Source: Bacillus sp. 1NLA3E (GTDB taxonomy: Bacteria > Bacillota > Bacilli > Bacillales > Cytobacillaceae). Taken from it: a stretch of DNA of 64,000 nt. The position numbers and the translations under genes are program-made. Position 1 is the first letter of the stretch. Each line of letters starts with the position of its first letter. The DNA is taken from assembly GCF_000242895.2 (NCBI RefSeq), contig NC_021171.1, forward strand, positions 530,001-594,000, written 5' to 3'. Positions 35,056-43,830 of this stretch are shown here, piece by piece. The notes beneath the pieces are model-generated. The model saw nothing but the letters and a program-made list of their open reading frames with translations. It had not been told where the DNA came from and ran no database searches.

Positions 35056-35955
35056 CTAAAGTTCAACATATTCTAAAAATTTCTTTATTAATCTAGAATG
35101 AGTGAGGTTTTGCGAATGAATCGAACCAAATGAAACGCTAGGGTAAAGATTATAATCAGCTAAAGGAATTGAAACGATCCGTCGGCTTTCAACATAGGGA
35201 TCATCTTTTAGCATCAAACTAGATAATATACTAATACCTAATCCTTCTGCTACTGTTCGTTTGATCACCTCGGTGTTAGTGGTGGCAAAGATAACATTTA
35301 GTGGTTGGTAATTTTCTTTAATATATTCTGCTATTTTCTCCCAAAAACTACTTGCATACATGACAAAAGGATAATCAAGGATTTCATGTAACAATAGTTC
35401 TTTATTAAAGGCTAATGGAGAATCCTTGGGAACAATAACTATTAAACCTCCCTGATATTGAAATGATTGAAAGGTTAATTGATCTGGTAATTTCACTCCT
35501 GAATCTTTATTTAAGGCAATTAATCCTAAATCAACCTCTTGTTGAGCTACTTTTTCGATTATATCTTTGCTTTCAAGTTCAGTTATGTTCACTTTAATTT
35601 GTGGGAAATCTTTTTTAAATTTGGAAAGTATTTTAGGCAACATGGTCAAGAATAAGCTGGAAATTGTCGCAATTCTTAATTCCCCCTTATAAGAAGAAGT
35701 GATGGACTGGACCTCTAATTTCATTTCATCCACTTTCTTTAAAATTTCCAGGGCCTTTTTAATAATATTTTTCCCTGTGTCAGTTGGTATAGTTCCGAAG
35801 CGGGAACGTTTAAATAATTGAATTCCGATTTCTTTCTCCAGCAAAGAAATCGACTGACTGATTGCGGATTGAGATACATGAAGATTTTGGGCAGCGAGGG
35901 ACATTGATTTCGTTTCAACGACTTCTTTTATATACTCCATTTGTTCGAGGTTCAT
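35056..35955 (-). CDS. LysR-family transcriptional regulator
   Basis: The 299-residue protein has an N-terminal winged helix-turn-helix (SMSLAAQNLHVSQSAISQSI, about residues 18-37). A linker helix and a two-lobe effector-binding domain follow (from about residue 90, SYKGELRIATISSLFLTML). It is transcribed away from the MFS gene at 36086, the usual arrangement for a LysR regulator and its target. It probably controls both through the inverted repeat between them. The effector is unknown. AAAGGGGAAAC precedes the ATG. Confidence 0.93.
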   Translation of the reverse strand: MNLEQMEYIKEVVETKSMSLAAQNLHVSQSAISQSISLLEKEIGIQLFKRSRFGTIPTDTGKNIIKKALEILKKVDEMKLEVQSITSSYKGELRIATISSLFLTMLPKILSKFKKDFPQIKVNITELESKDIIEKVAQQEVDLGLIALNKDSGVKLPDQLTFQSFQYQGGLIVIVPKDSPLAFNKELLLHEILDYPFVMYASSFWEKIAEYIKENYQPLNVIFATTNTEVIKRTVAEGLGISILSSLMLKDDPYVESRRIVSIPLADYNLYPSVSFGSIHSQNLTHSRLIKKFLEYVEL

Positions 35956-35976
35956 CGTACGTTTCCCCTTTTTAAT

Positions 35977-35996
35977 ATTAGTAATTCTTATACTAT
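35977..35996. promoter_or_regulatory. Candidate LysR operator in divergent promoter
   Basis: ATTAGTAATTCTTATACTAT is an imperfect inverted repeat of the AGTA-N8-TACT kind, close to the T-N11-A LysR pattern. It lies in the 130-base gap between the divergent regulator and transporter genes. Confidence 0.4.
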
Positions 35997-36085
35997 CATT
36001 AAAAATCGTTGTTTTACATATTCAAAAATTATATATAAAATGGAAAATACGTATCTAAAAGAACGGAATAGTAAAGGGGAAGAAT

Positions 36086-37294
36086 ATGAATAAAGCAAAA
36101 CTATGGACCAAGGATTTTTTAATTGTTTCTGGGATTAATTTTTTTGTGACATTGATTTTTTATTTGTTAATGGTCACCATTTCAACATATGCAGTAGAAA
36201 AATTTGATGCAAATACCAGTGAAGCGGGGCTCGTGACCGGAATATTTGTAATAGGGGCGTTATTAGGGAGACTATTTGCTGGGAGGATTATTGACCAAAT
36301 CGGACGGAAAAAAATCCTCTTTTTGGGATTAATCCTTTTTGCGGTGACTACCTTATTATACTTTGTAGCAAATACTTTATTTTTATTACTAATAAACCGC
36401 CTTTTGCATGGTATAGCTTTAGGAATTGCTAGTACAGCAACTGGTACAATCGTTGCTCAAATTATTCCGTCAACTCGGCGTGGAGAGGGGATTGGATATT
36501 ATAGTTTAAGCGCGATTATTGCGACAGCTATCGGTCCCTTTTTTGGAATGTATCTAAAGGAACATGCAAGCTACCAAATCATCTTTTTATTTTGCTTGAT
36601 TTTAGGTGCTTTTAGTTTGGTTACAGCCCTCTTTTTAAAAGTACCCTCTATTCAAGTTAGTAACAATGTTGCTAGGGAAATAAAGGGATTTAAGATGAGT
36701 AATTTCATTGAGAAAAAAGCAATTCCAATATCTGTGGTTACGTTTTTTGTAGGTTTTGCTTATTCGGGTGTGCTGTCATTTATCACCTTTTATGCTAAGG
36801 AATTGAAACTGGTAGAAGCAGCTAGCTTTTTCTTCGCTATTTATGCCATAATGGTCCTCGTTTCAAGGCCGTTAACGGGGCGCCTATTTGATGTTAAAGG
36901 AGCAAACTTAGTCATTTATCCAGCACTTAGCGTCTTTGCAGCGGGTATGTTTCTTCTTAGTCAAGTGGAACAAGGATGGACATTATTAGTGGCAGGGGCA
37001 ATTATTGGTCTTGGCTATGGAAATTATACATCTTCAGCCCAGGCTGTTTCAGTAAAGGTAACTCCACCACAACGATTGGGGTTGGCTACATCAACTTTTT
37101 TCATTTTTGTTGACCTTGGATTTGGGATTGGACCATATATATTAGGCTTTTTTGTACCATATACAGGATTTCGAGGGCTTTATATGATTATGGTAGGCGT
37201 TATTTTATTCTCGATGGTTCTTTACTATTTTTTGCATGGAAAAAAGGAAAGACAGCTTAATAAAACCAATACTGTACTGTTGAGAGAAATCTAA
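36086..37294 (+). CDS. Major facilitator superfamily transporter
   Basis: The 402-residue protein has 12 predicted membrane segments. The loop 2-3 MFS signature is GRLFAGRIIDQIGRKKILFLG (about residues 61-81), and a related motif occurs in the second half (VSRPLTGRLFDVKG). It resembles the drug or metabolite exporters of the YfmO/YwoG kind. The substrate is not predictable. Control by the divergent LysR regulator is likely. AAAGGGGAAGA precedes the ATG. Confidence 0.9.
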   Translation: MNKAKLWTKDFLIVSGINFFVTLIFYLLMVTISTYAVEKFDANTSEAGLVTGIFVIGALLGRLFAGRIIDQIGRKKILFLGLILFAVTTLLYFVANTLFLLLINRLLHGIALGIASTATGTIVAQIIPSTRRGEGIGYYSLSAIIATAIGPFFGMYLKEHASYQIIFLFCLILGAFSLVTALFLKVPSIQVSNNVAREIKGFKMSNFIEKKAIPISVVTFFVGFAYSGVLSFITFYAKELKLVEAASFFFAIYAIMVLVSRPLTGRLFDVKGANLVIYPALSVFAAGMFLLSQVEQGWTLLVAGAIIGLGYGNYTSSAQAVSVKVTPPQRLGLATSTFFIFVDLGFGIGPYILGFFVPYTGFRGLYMIMVGVILFSMVLYYFLHGKKERQLNKTNTVLLREI

Positions 37295-37341
37295 GAGTAG
37301 AATAACTTGTACTAGCTGAATTTTATTCCTTATTTTGAATG

Positions 37342-37376
37342 GAAGGGAAAGATAATGAAAACTTATCTTTCCCTTC
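37342..37376 (+). terminator. Terminator after MFS gene
   Basis: GAAGGGAAAGATAA (37342-37355) pairs perfectly with TTATCTTTCCCTTC (37363-37376) with a 7-base loop. The T-run is weak. Confidence 0.7.
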
Positions 37377-37402
37377 AGTGTATTTGAATGAAAATTTGTT
37401 AC

Positions 37403-37528
37403 CTATTTTGCTCGAACATCTGCTAGCTTATTAAAGCATTCCGATGCTTTTGTAGGACCAACAGAATAACCGTGTTTATTCAACGTCTCACCAATTAAGA
37501 GTATAGCCTTTTTTATGAAAGAGTAGAG
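37403..37528 (-). pseudogene. Unidentified C-terminal protein fragment
   Basis: A minus-strand frame of 41 codons with no start codon reads LYSFIKKAILLIGETLNKHG and YSVGPTKASECFNKLADVRAK before TAG. The composition and heptad-like pattern look protein-coding. It is probably the tail of a gene whose beginning has been lost. I do not recognise the family. Confidence 0.35.
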
Positions 37529-37614
37529 CTAATCGTATAGTTAACCTTTATATGTTACACAAAAATCTGTATCATAAGGGGTAAATGATAATCCGCTTGA
37601 GTAGGTGTGAATTT

Positions 37615-38223
37615 ATGAATGAACAGTATTATGATGAATTGTTGAACATAATAACAGGTGGAGACCAAGAGGGTTTCAATAAGTCTTTCCATTACCATCG
37701 TTATGAGCCGACGCCATATAGTGCGTTAGAAGAATTATTTAAGCAATATGAATTAAAAAGTAGTGATCGTGTTGTTGACTTTGGGTGCGGAAAAGGGAGA
37801 TTAAACTTTTACATCAATTATTTATTTAATGCAACTGTTGTTGGGGTTGAAATGAATGAGACTTTCTATCAAGAGGCAGTTGAGAACAAGGATTATTATT
37901 TGGAGAAATTTAGTGATTGTGAAGATAAAATTCATTTCCAGTGTTGCTTGGCTCAAGAGTACCAAATTAATCCAAAGGATAATCGGTTTTATTTTTTTAA
38001 TCCGTTTTCGATCCAAATTTTTATGAATATCATAAACAATATCTTATTTTCTGTAGAAAAGACCAACAGGGAGATAGAACTGATATTATATTATGTATCA
38101 GAAGATTATTTCTATTATTTAGAAAATCAGACCGCTTTTGAATTAAAACAAGAAGTCATTTTGCCAGATTTATATGATCAAAATCCTTATGAGAAATTTT
38201 TAATATATCGATTGGCCTTCTAA
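37615..38223 (+). CDS. Class I SAM-dependent methyltransferase
   Basis: The product of about 202 residues has the Rossmann methyltransferase motif I RVVDFGCGKGRLNFYI (about residues 52-67), motif II VVGVEMNETFYQEA, and the post-II segment FYFFNPFSIQIFMNII. The target is unknown; motif IV-like NPF does not identify it. I choose ATG 37615 (MNEQYYDELLNI), preceded by TAGGTG. ATG 37585, ten codons upstream, is also possible with AAGGGG before it. It appears monocistronic. Confidence 0.85.
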   Translation: MNEQYYDELLNIITGGDQEGFNKSFHYHRYEPTPYSALEELFKQYELKSSDRVVDFGCGKGRLNFYINYLFNATVVGVEMNETFYQEAVENKDYYLEKFSDCEDKIHFQCCLAQEYQINPKDNRFYFFNPFSIQIFMNIINNILFSVEKTNREIELILYYVSEDYFYYLENQTAFELKQEVILPDLYDQNPYEKFLIYRLAF

Positions 38224-38396
38224 TGTGATTACGGCCATTAGAATTTACCATTTCTGCTATCTTTTGCACCAGTCTTTGACAAGTAATTTGCCACGCTTTG
38301 CCAACTTCTAACAAATAATAGACTCCTCTAATTCACTATGTTGTCTAGTAGCGGTAGTGTCAGGAAAATGAGGATATAAACTGTATGAAAATTAAA

Positions 38397-38509
38397 GGCT
38401 GTTTTCGTAAACTTTGTTGCTTTTTATTAAAAGAGAAGTGTGGTTGATTTCCGCTCCAGGTGCTTCGCTTTCCGCGGGGCGGGCGGTGAGCCTCCTCGGA
38501 GCTAAAGCG
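38397..38509 (-). repeat. Long palindromic repeat, copy B, left half (split by IS1182 element)
   Basis: This half carries the arms GTTTTCGTAAACTTTGTTGC, GGTTGATTTCCGCTCCAGG and CCGCGGGGCGGGCGGTGAG, the reverse complement of copies A and C. It stops at GCTAAAGCG, where the IS1182-type element begins. The right half resumes at 40200 with the same nine bases. Confidence 0.9.
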
Positions 38510-38560
38510 GAGGCCACTGAAAAACATACGATTTTTACGTCTGTAAATAAATTTTGGTAC

Positions 38561-38607
38561 AAAAAAGGCAATTTATCGTCTGTTTTTGGACGAAAAATTG
38601 CCCTTTT
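38561..38607 (-). terminator. Terminator of the IS1182 transposase gene
   Basis: AAAAAAGGCAATTT pairs with AAATTGCCCTTTT, with a second TCGTC/GACGA pairing inside. On the minus strand it follows the transposase stop codon and ends in T residues. Confidence 0.8.
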
Positions 38608-38619
38608 CCTTATCTTTTT

Positions 38620-40101
38620 TTATTCTTTTTCATTGAGGAGTTTTAGTATTCGTTTAAGGTTGACAGCGAATATCGCTGTAGCTCCCTGAATCTTCATGCC
38701 TAATAGACCCGCAGATGATGCAATATCATACCCGTGTCTATGTTTCAACTCACTATTTTTCGCTTCAATTTTATAGCGAGATTTCGCTAACTCTTTAAAT
38801 TCTTCTGTGTTTTGAAATGCCTCCTGATCGGCATGTTCTGTTGATTTGATTGTCACAGAATAAGATTTACTTTTCGCTCCTTCTTTATAACAGCCATCAT
38901 GAAAAGGGCACACTTTACATTTTTCAATATCAAAAAAGTACTTGATTCTAGGGTTTTTATCTTGTCCCTTTCGTCCTTCATATTTCCTTCTATTAGCCAT
39001 ATGCCCTGCTTTACATACATACATTCCTGCATCTTTATTAAATTCAAACTCTTCTTCTTTTGTGCGTCTGCCATGTGTAATATGCGGATGTAATTTGGAA
39101 ACAAGTGCTAATTCATTTTCTTTCGCGAATCGAATATTATCTTTCTCAGAGTAGGCTGTATCTCCAATGATTTTGTCAATTTTCATTCCAGTTGCTTGGC
39201 TTTTTTTTGTTAAATCCCGCAGATATTTTCCATCACTTTTTTCACCTGTTGTCATAACTGCCGCTGTAATAATCCGTTCATTAGCCATCGCGTAATGCGT
39301 TTTGAACCCAAAAAAAGAAGAGTCCTCTGTTTTGTGTCCGACCCGTGCGTCTGGATCATTTGAATAGCTAAGTTGTTCTGTATAATCTTCTACGATCTCT
39401 TTTAGAACATTTAATTTTTCTTTGACCGCAGGTACCTTAGCGATTTGTGGTTCTTTTTCGACAACAGTAATGATTCGACGACAATAATCTAATTCATCGG
39501 TTACTTCAACAGAAGTTGTTTTCGCAGGGAATTTTTCCTTCATGGATTCATCAATTCGATACACGGCTTTTCGAACATTTTTCGCTTTCTCTTGTAAAAA
39601 TTCCTTCGGAGATTTTTGGTTATAACGCGCTTTCGTATGTGTGGAATCCACGATAATGGTTTTACTTTTTATGATTTCTTTTTCCAGAGCAATCTCAACT
39701 GTTTTGCCAATGAGCAAATCTAATAAATCCTCATCTTGAAGACGGAGTTTACGAAATTTCGTTAAGGAACTAGGATCAATCACGGAATCTTCTGGTGCCA
39801 TATCCAGGAAATATTTAAACGACATATCATATATTGAACGTTCTACTACATCCACATCAGATAGATCAAATATCGATTTTAGTAATAAATATTTGAACAT
39901 GCGAATCGGTGAAATGGCATTTCGACCGTTATCAAGACAATATTTCGTTTTTAATTCTTCGAGAATAAATGAAAAGTCCACTAGTTCATTGATTTGGCGA
40001 AGCATATTACTTTTTGGCACAACTATTTCGTAGATTGCCATGAATGGGCTAAGATTAAGTGTTTCTTGATTGGAAATCATCGGGATATCACCTACATACA
40101 T
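38620..40101 (-). CDS. IS1182-family DDE transposase
   Basis: The 493-residue transposase starts with the helical region (about residues 20-110) that binds the ends. The DDE core has SKTIIVDSTHTKARYN (first Asp), KIIGDTAYSEKDN (second Asp) and RYKIEAKNSELKHRHGYD (Glu). A cysteine-rich insertion (CKVCPFHDGCYKEG) before the last acidic residue is typical of IS1182. Length is complete with no internal stops. A start at MISNQETLNL, eight codons downstream, is also possible. Confidence 0.93.
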   Translation of the reverse strand: MYVGDIPMISNQETLNLSPFMAIYEIVVPKSNMLRQINELVDFSFILEELKTKYCLDNGRNAISPIRMFKYLLLKSIFDLSDVDVVERSIYDMSFKYFLDMAPEDSVIDPSSLTKFRKLRLQDEDLLDLLIGKTVEIALEKEIIKSKTIIVDSTHTKARYNQKSPKEFLQEKAKNVRKAVYRIDESMKEKFPAKTTSVEVTDELDYCRRIITVVEKEPQIAKVPAVKEKLNVLKEIVEDYTEQLSYSNDPDARVGHKTEDSSFFGFKTHYAMANERIITAAVMTTGEKSDGKYLRDLTKKSQATGMKIDKIIGDTAYSEKDNIRFAKENELALVSKLHPHITHGRRTKEEEFEFNKDAGMYVCKAGHMANRRKYEGRKGQDKNPRIKYFFDIEKCKVCPFHDGCYKEGAKSKSYSVTIKSTEHADQEAFQNTEEFKELAKSRYKIEAKNSELKHRHGYDIASSAGLLGMKIQGATAIFAVNLKRILKLLNEKE

Positions 40102-40199
40102 TTAATATCGTTATTATAAGGCAAAAAGACAGTTGAAAGTTTGGTTTAATCAAACTTTCAACTGCCTAAATTAAAAACTTGGACTTTTTCAGTGGCCTC

Positions 40200-40333
40200 G
40201 CTAAAGCGCCTGCGGGGTCTCACCTGTCCCGCTGCTCCCGCAGGAGTCTCGCACCTTCCGCTCCAATCAACTTATTTATCAACGGTTTTCTTTCCAAAAA
40301 CCAAGTAAAAAACAACAATCTTTTAGAAAAGAG
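40200..40333 (-). repeat. Long palindromic repeat, copy B, right half
   Basis: This half runs from GCTAAAGCGCCTGCGGGG through CGCAGGAGTCTCGCACCTTC and CTCCAATCAAC. It includes the outer flank TTTATCAACGGTTTTCTTTC and CAACAATCTTTTAGAAAAGA, matching the upstream flanks of copies A and C in reverse orientation. It completes the half at 38397-38509. Confidence 0.9.
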
Positions 40334-40346
40334 CCAAATTAAAATA

Positions 40347-40391
40347 TAAAAAGCCTAATTTCTCGGTGTTGTATGTGAGAAATTAGGCATT
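40347..40391 (-). terminator. Terminator-like hairpin beyond group II intron copy 1
   Basis: AAGCCTAATTTCTC (40351-40364) pairs with GAGAAATTAGGC (40377-40388). On the minus strand it ends in GGCTTTTTATATTTT. It lies 16 bases past the intron 3' end. Confidence 0.75.
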
Positions 40392-40459
40392 AGTTACTTC
40401 ATATCAGTAGCAATAGGTAAACCTTTGATGTTATCTCCAGCTTTTCCCCTGCTCCACAC

Positions 40460-40492
40460 GGAACGTGATAGTTTCCCATCATTCCGCGTTCC
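40460..40492 (-). ncRNA. Group II intron domain V-like hairpin, copy 1
   Basis: On the minus strand GGAACGCGGAATGATG, loop GGAAAC, and TATCACGTTCC form a 33-nt hairpin with an internal bulge. This is the size and shape of domain V, lying about 50 bases before the intron 3' end. An identical copy is at 47925-47957. Confidence 0.65.
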
Positions 40493-40537
40493 ATCTAACG
40501 ATTTGTACTAGATTATAAGTTCCTAGTTACCCATCCT

Positions 40538-42334
40538 TTATGAGATTGGTTCTATTCCGCATTTTTCGCGGTAAGTATTAATTTTCTGGACCATAGGTCC
40601 AGAAATTCCAAGTTTCGATATGAGTATTGTAATCGTCTTTTTATCCGTCATATGAATTAATTGATGCACATCTTTATGGAGAATGCGAAGGTTTTTAAAT
40701 TGATCGCTTCCATCAAGATGTACTGGGATATAATGATGACAGTGAACTTCATTAGCATAAAGGAAATTGCCTGTGATTTCACATTTCCCCATTTTCATAC
40801 TGTATCGGCTAATCCGATTATCCAAATATTCAACACTTCGTGCCTGAATATTTGACTTCATCAATAATGCAATTTCCCGTTGAATATCCGTTTGAATCTT
40901 TTTATGTATACGTGCTCTTCCTTCAATTGTAAAAGGGGTAAGACCATGACTAAAGTTCATGGCGTTCCTAGTTTTTACATTAGAAAGAGGGAATAGATAT
41001 ACATTAGCTACTTTAAATGTTTTAGTTCCTCTGCTGTAGAATTTCTTATAAGTAGGAGATGCATTTGATGGATGTTCATATATACCGACGGATTTTAGAC
41101 GATTGTACATAAAGGATTGCAGTTCGTAGGCAATACGAGAGAACTCTATATTAACATGGGTTGCTCGATTGAAATAATTATGCATTCCTAAGACGAAACT
41201 ATTGAAAAGTAAAGCATTTTGAGATGTTGGGGACACTCTTAGTATCTGAATGCGTTTTTTCGCTTCAGCCTTGATTTTCTGCCTTTTGTTATCTTTTATT
41301 CCCGTGTGGGCAACCCTCTTGTTTCTTTTCTTGTTCGCCCGAATCGTGAAACCTAGAAATTCTGAATTGCGTTTTCGAAGGTTTACAATTTGAGATTTTT
41401 CTGGCGAAATATCTAATTTTAGGCGGTCTTTTAGGTACTGCCTTACGGCAGCAAACCATCTTTGGGCTATTTTCCAATCTCGACAGAGAATTTTAAAGTC
41501 GTCTGCATAACGAACCAAATATCCTTCTTTAAGATTGGTACGTTTTTTGGCACACAGCTGACCTTCTCTTGTTTCGTATGGTCGATTTAAAGGAAAGAAC
41601 TCCCATTGTGTAGATACCCATTGGTCTAAATCATTAAGGACAACATTTGAAAGTAAAGGCGATAACAATCCACCTTGAGGTGCCCCTTTTGAAGGGATTC
41701 CTTCTCCATCAATTTCAGCTTTTAGCATTTTGGAAATACAAGCTAAGACCTTTTTATCTTGAATACCTAGATTCCACAGTTGTTTGATAAGCAAAGTATG
41801 GTTGATATTATCGAAGAAACCCTTAATATCAATGTCAACTACATAGTGAAGTGATGCGTGATTAACTAAGGATTGTACTCTTGCCATTGCATGGTGAGTA
41901 GACCGAAGAGGTCTAAAACCATAGCTATGTTTATAGAATTGAGCTTCTGCAATAGGTTCCAGAACTTGCTTGAAGCACTGTTGGATAATTCGGTCTAAAA
42001 TACAAGGAATTCCAAGCGGCCTCATCTTTCCATTTTCTTTTTCAATCAGTTTTCGTCTTACTTTCTTTGGACGATAGTTTCGTAATTTACTTTGTACAGT
42101 GGTTACTAGTTCATCTTCAGACAGTATTTTTATATCGCTTATAGTTTTACCATCTGTTCCCGCAGTTTTTGAACCTTTATTAGATTTTATGATTCGATAA
42201 GACAGTAGAATATTTTCTCTTGATGTAATAATGTCATATAATCGGGTAAAAGATTCTTTACGAGTGGCTCTATCATATAAATCCGTAAAAGTTTCAGTCA
42301 TACTGTAGTAATCCCAATATCGTAGAGCTTGCAC
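40538..42334 (-). CDS. ltrA: Group II intron reverse transcriptase/maturase, copy 1
   Basis: The 598-residue multifunctional protein has the reverse transcriptase fingers and palm. Visible motifs are GKMRPLGIPCILDRIIQQ, VVDIDIKGFFDNINH, GAPQGGLLSPLLSN and the catalytic box LVRYADDFKIL. A maturase X domain and a basic DNA-binding region follow. The C-terminal HNH endonuclease has CEITGNFLYANEVHCHHYI and KNLRILHKDVHQLIH. All are intact, so the intron should be able to splice and retrohome. The protein is identical to the one at 48003-49799. Confidence 0.95.
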   Translation of the reverse strand: MQALRYWDYYSMTETFTDLYDRATRKESFTRLYDIITSRENILLSYRIIKSNKGSKTAGTDGKTISDIKILSEDELVTTVQSKLRNYRPKKVRRKLIEKENGKMRPLGIPCILDRIIQQCFKQVLEPIAEAQFYKHSYGFRPLRSTHHAMARVQSLVNHASLHYVVDIDIKGFFDNINHTLLIKQLWNLGIQDKKVLACISKMLKAEIDGEGIPSKGAPQGGLLSPLLSNVVLNDLDQWVSTQWEFFPLNRPYETREGQLCAKKRTNLKEGYLVRYADDFKILCRDWKIAQRWFAAVRQYLKDRLKLDISPEKSQIVNLRKRNSEFLGFTIRANKKRNKRVAHTGIKDNKRQKIKAEAKKRIQILRVSPTSQNALLFNSFVLGMHNYFNRATHVNIEFSRIAYELQSFMYNRLKSVGIYEHPSNASPTYKKFYSRGTKTFKVANVYLFPLSNVKTRNAMNFSHGLTPFTIEGRARIHKKIQTDIQREIALLMKSNIQARSVEYLDNRISRYSMKMGKCEITGNFLYANEVHCHHYIPVHLDGSDQFKNLRILHKDVHQLIHMTDKKTITILISKLGISGPMVQKINTYREKCGIEPIS

Positions 42335-43107
42335 TGTGGCATCCCCCCTCTCCGAGGTGATGTTCCCACGTTCATACCCGATCGGTGCAATGCACTTTAG
42401 GAAAATAATCGTTTGATTTCGCTAGACTCGGGGCTGTTCCTCAGCTCCCATTACAGAAGTTTCATAGGTCGTGCCCCTACCCTCACAAGGATAAATGTAT
42501 TTCGGTTTACCCTTATAACAACCATTTCAGGTGACAGCCTTCGTTTCAATGTTCCTTGCTTTCCGCGTTCCTTACAACCTAGCTATCCTTCCTAGACGTA
42601 GGTGCTTTCTTTAAGCCTGTGAGCTGGATATCACCATAGTTCGATATAGCGTGTTTCAGAGGGCGCATTTTTACTCCACACCACTCACACCATCGTTAGA
42701 TGGTCCATAGGTTTCCATATGTTCAATCTTTAGACCCTTAAATTCGAAAGTTCGTCGGTTCCTATACCTGGAACGATTCTCACCATATCTAGTTTTTCAG
42801 CCGCCCGGCATATCCATTGGCATGGCATCACGGAAAAAAAAAGTGAGGCTTTAGCCTCTGTTCTGCCGACTCCACCTGGCTTCATACCCCATAATCTGTC
42901 AATTATGACGCATGCAGGAGTATTGTCGGGATGGTTTCAGGTAACATGGTTCCGTCATTCCCATCCTCAGTTGTAAAGTTGAGATTTTAATTTTAGTATT
43001 AGCAAAAAATGAAAAGTCTCCTGTTTTTCGCATTTTAGTGCTTATAACAGAACACGTCGCACGCGCCCGATTGTGGAACATAACTTGTGATACATTTCAC
43101 CGAAGAA

Positions 43108-43152
43108 AAAGGGTCAGTCCCCCACTCTTTAACGTAGCGGGGGACTGACACC
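43108..43152 (-). terminator. Terminator of marR copy 1
   Basis: GTCAGTCCCCC pairs with GGGGGACTGAC, and on the minus strand, the marR direction, it is followed by CCTTTTTC. The sequence resembles the GGGTCAGTCCC repeats common between Bacillus genes; a decayed relative is at about 47509-47535. Confidence 0.8.
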
Positions 43153-43248
43153 AAAATCCTATTACATCCATATAGAATTTAATATTGCCGTTGGAGAAAA
43201 AAATTGTCGTGGTAGGGGTTACGGAATAGAGCGTCAAACACTTCTTCC

Positions 43249-43710
43249 TCAAGAGTTATCGGTTTTGTTGAAGCTTAGAGATTTTAGCATTTCAATATAA
43301 GTTTTCAATTCTGAATCCGTTAAACTTGAAATACGTTCGTAGAAAATAGCTTCTTTTTCTTTTAGTGCTTTTATTGTTTTTTCATGACCAAGTTCAGTTA
43401 AGGTTAACAATACTCCTCGACGATCTTTAGGGTGGGGCTCGCTTTTTACATATCCCAGACCTTTCAATTGGCCAATAAGTCTACTGATAGAGCTACGGTC
43501 CATTGCGGTTGACTCTGCTAAAGTCGTAGCGTTAGTAGGACCGTGTGAAAAAAGCCAGCGAACAATCAAAAATGCTGCAGGCTGCAAAGTGGCATCAAAT
43601 GTAGCTGCAGTTCTGACATTAAGTGCATGTGCTTCACTAATCAACGCATTGAGCTGTTCACCAAAAGTAAACTCCAGCTGTTCCCTCGAATCAGAATAAT
43701 CAATATCCAT
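43249..43710 (-). CDS. MarR-family regulator, copy 1
   Basis: The 153-residue winged-helix protein has the MarR core. Its recognition region is TNATTLAESTAMDRSSISRLIGQL (about residues 59-82) and its wing EPHPKDRRGVLLTLTELG (about 91-108). It is divergent from a short-chain dehydrogenase gene. Between them is a perfect 18-bp inverted repeat that is the obvious operator. Members of this family usually respond to small aromatic or oxidising compounds. It is identical to the copy at 46042-46503 because of the tandem duplication. Confidence 0.93.
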   Translation of the reverse strand: MDIDYSDSREQLEFTFGEQLNALISEAHALNVRTAATFDATLQPAAFLIVRWLFSHGPTNATTLAESTAMDRSSISRLIGQLKGLGYVKSEPHPKDRRGVLLTLTELGHEKTIKALKEKEAIFYERISSLTDSELKTYIEMLKSLSFNKTDNS

Positions 43711-43736
43711 AATTCCCCATCCTAACGCAACATATT

Positions 43737-43782
43737 ATTTGACATATATCAAATAAATGATTATATTTGATATATGTCAAAT
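43737..43782. promoter_or_regulatory. MarR operator, copy 1
   Basis: ATTTGACATATATCAAAT (43737-43754) and its exact reverse complement ATTTGATATATGTCAAAT (43765-43782) are separated by 10 bases in the divergent promoter. Each half is itself nearly palindromic, so two MarR dimers could bind. Confidence 0.85.
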
Positions 43783-43830
43783 ATAATCATTTATTAAAAC
43801 AGTGTCAAGTTTAGAGAAGGAGAATGTAAA

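Larger units (their letters stand above)
38510..40199 (-). mobile_element. IS1182-family insertion sequence
   Basis: The 1,690-bp element has terminal inverted repeats beginning GAGGCCACTGAAAAA (38510-38524 and the complement at 40185-40199). It is flanked by the direct repeat GCTAAAGCG (38501-38509 and 40200-40208). It interrupts a palindromic intergenic repeat precisely, and the two halves join to a complete copy if one nine-base repeat is removed. The transposase is intact, so it looks recent and perhaps active. Confidence 0.93.
40407..43062 (-). mobile_element. Group II intron, copy 1 (full length)
   Basis: The intron starts on the minus strand with GTGCGAC at 43062 and ends ...ATTGCTAC at 40407. 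These limits are set by comparison with the other full copy (47872-50527), where identity stops at the same bases. Length is 2,656 bp. The first 728 bases are the ribozyme domains I-III, followed by the maturase ORF in domain IV and a domain V-like hairpin at 40460-40492. The 5' exon ends CAATCGGGCGC, matching the end motif of the intergenic repeat family seen at 50.5-57.5 kb. Confidence 0.92.
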
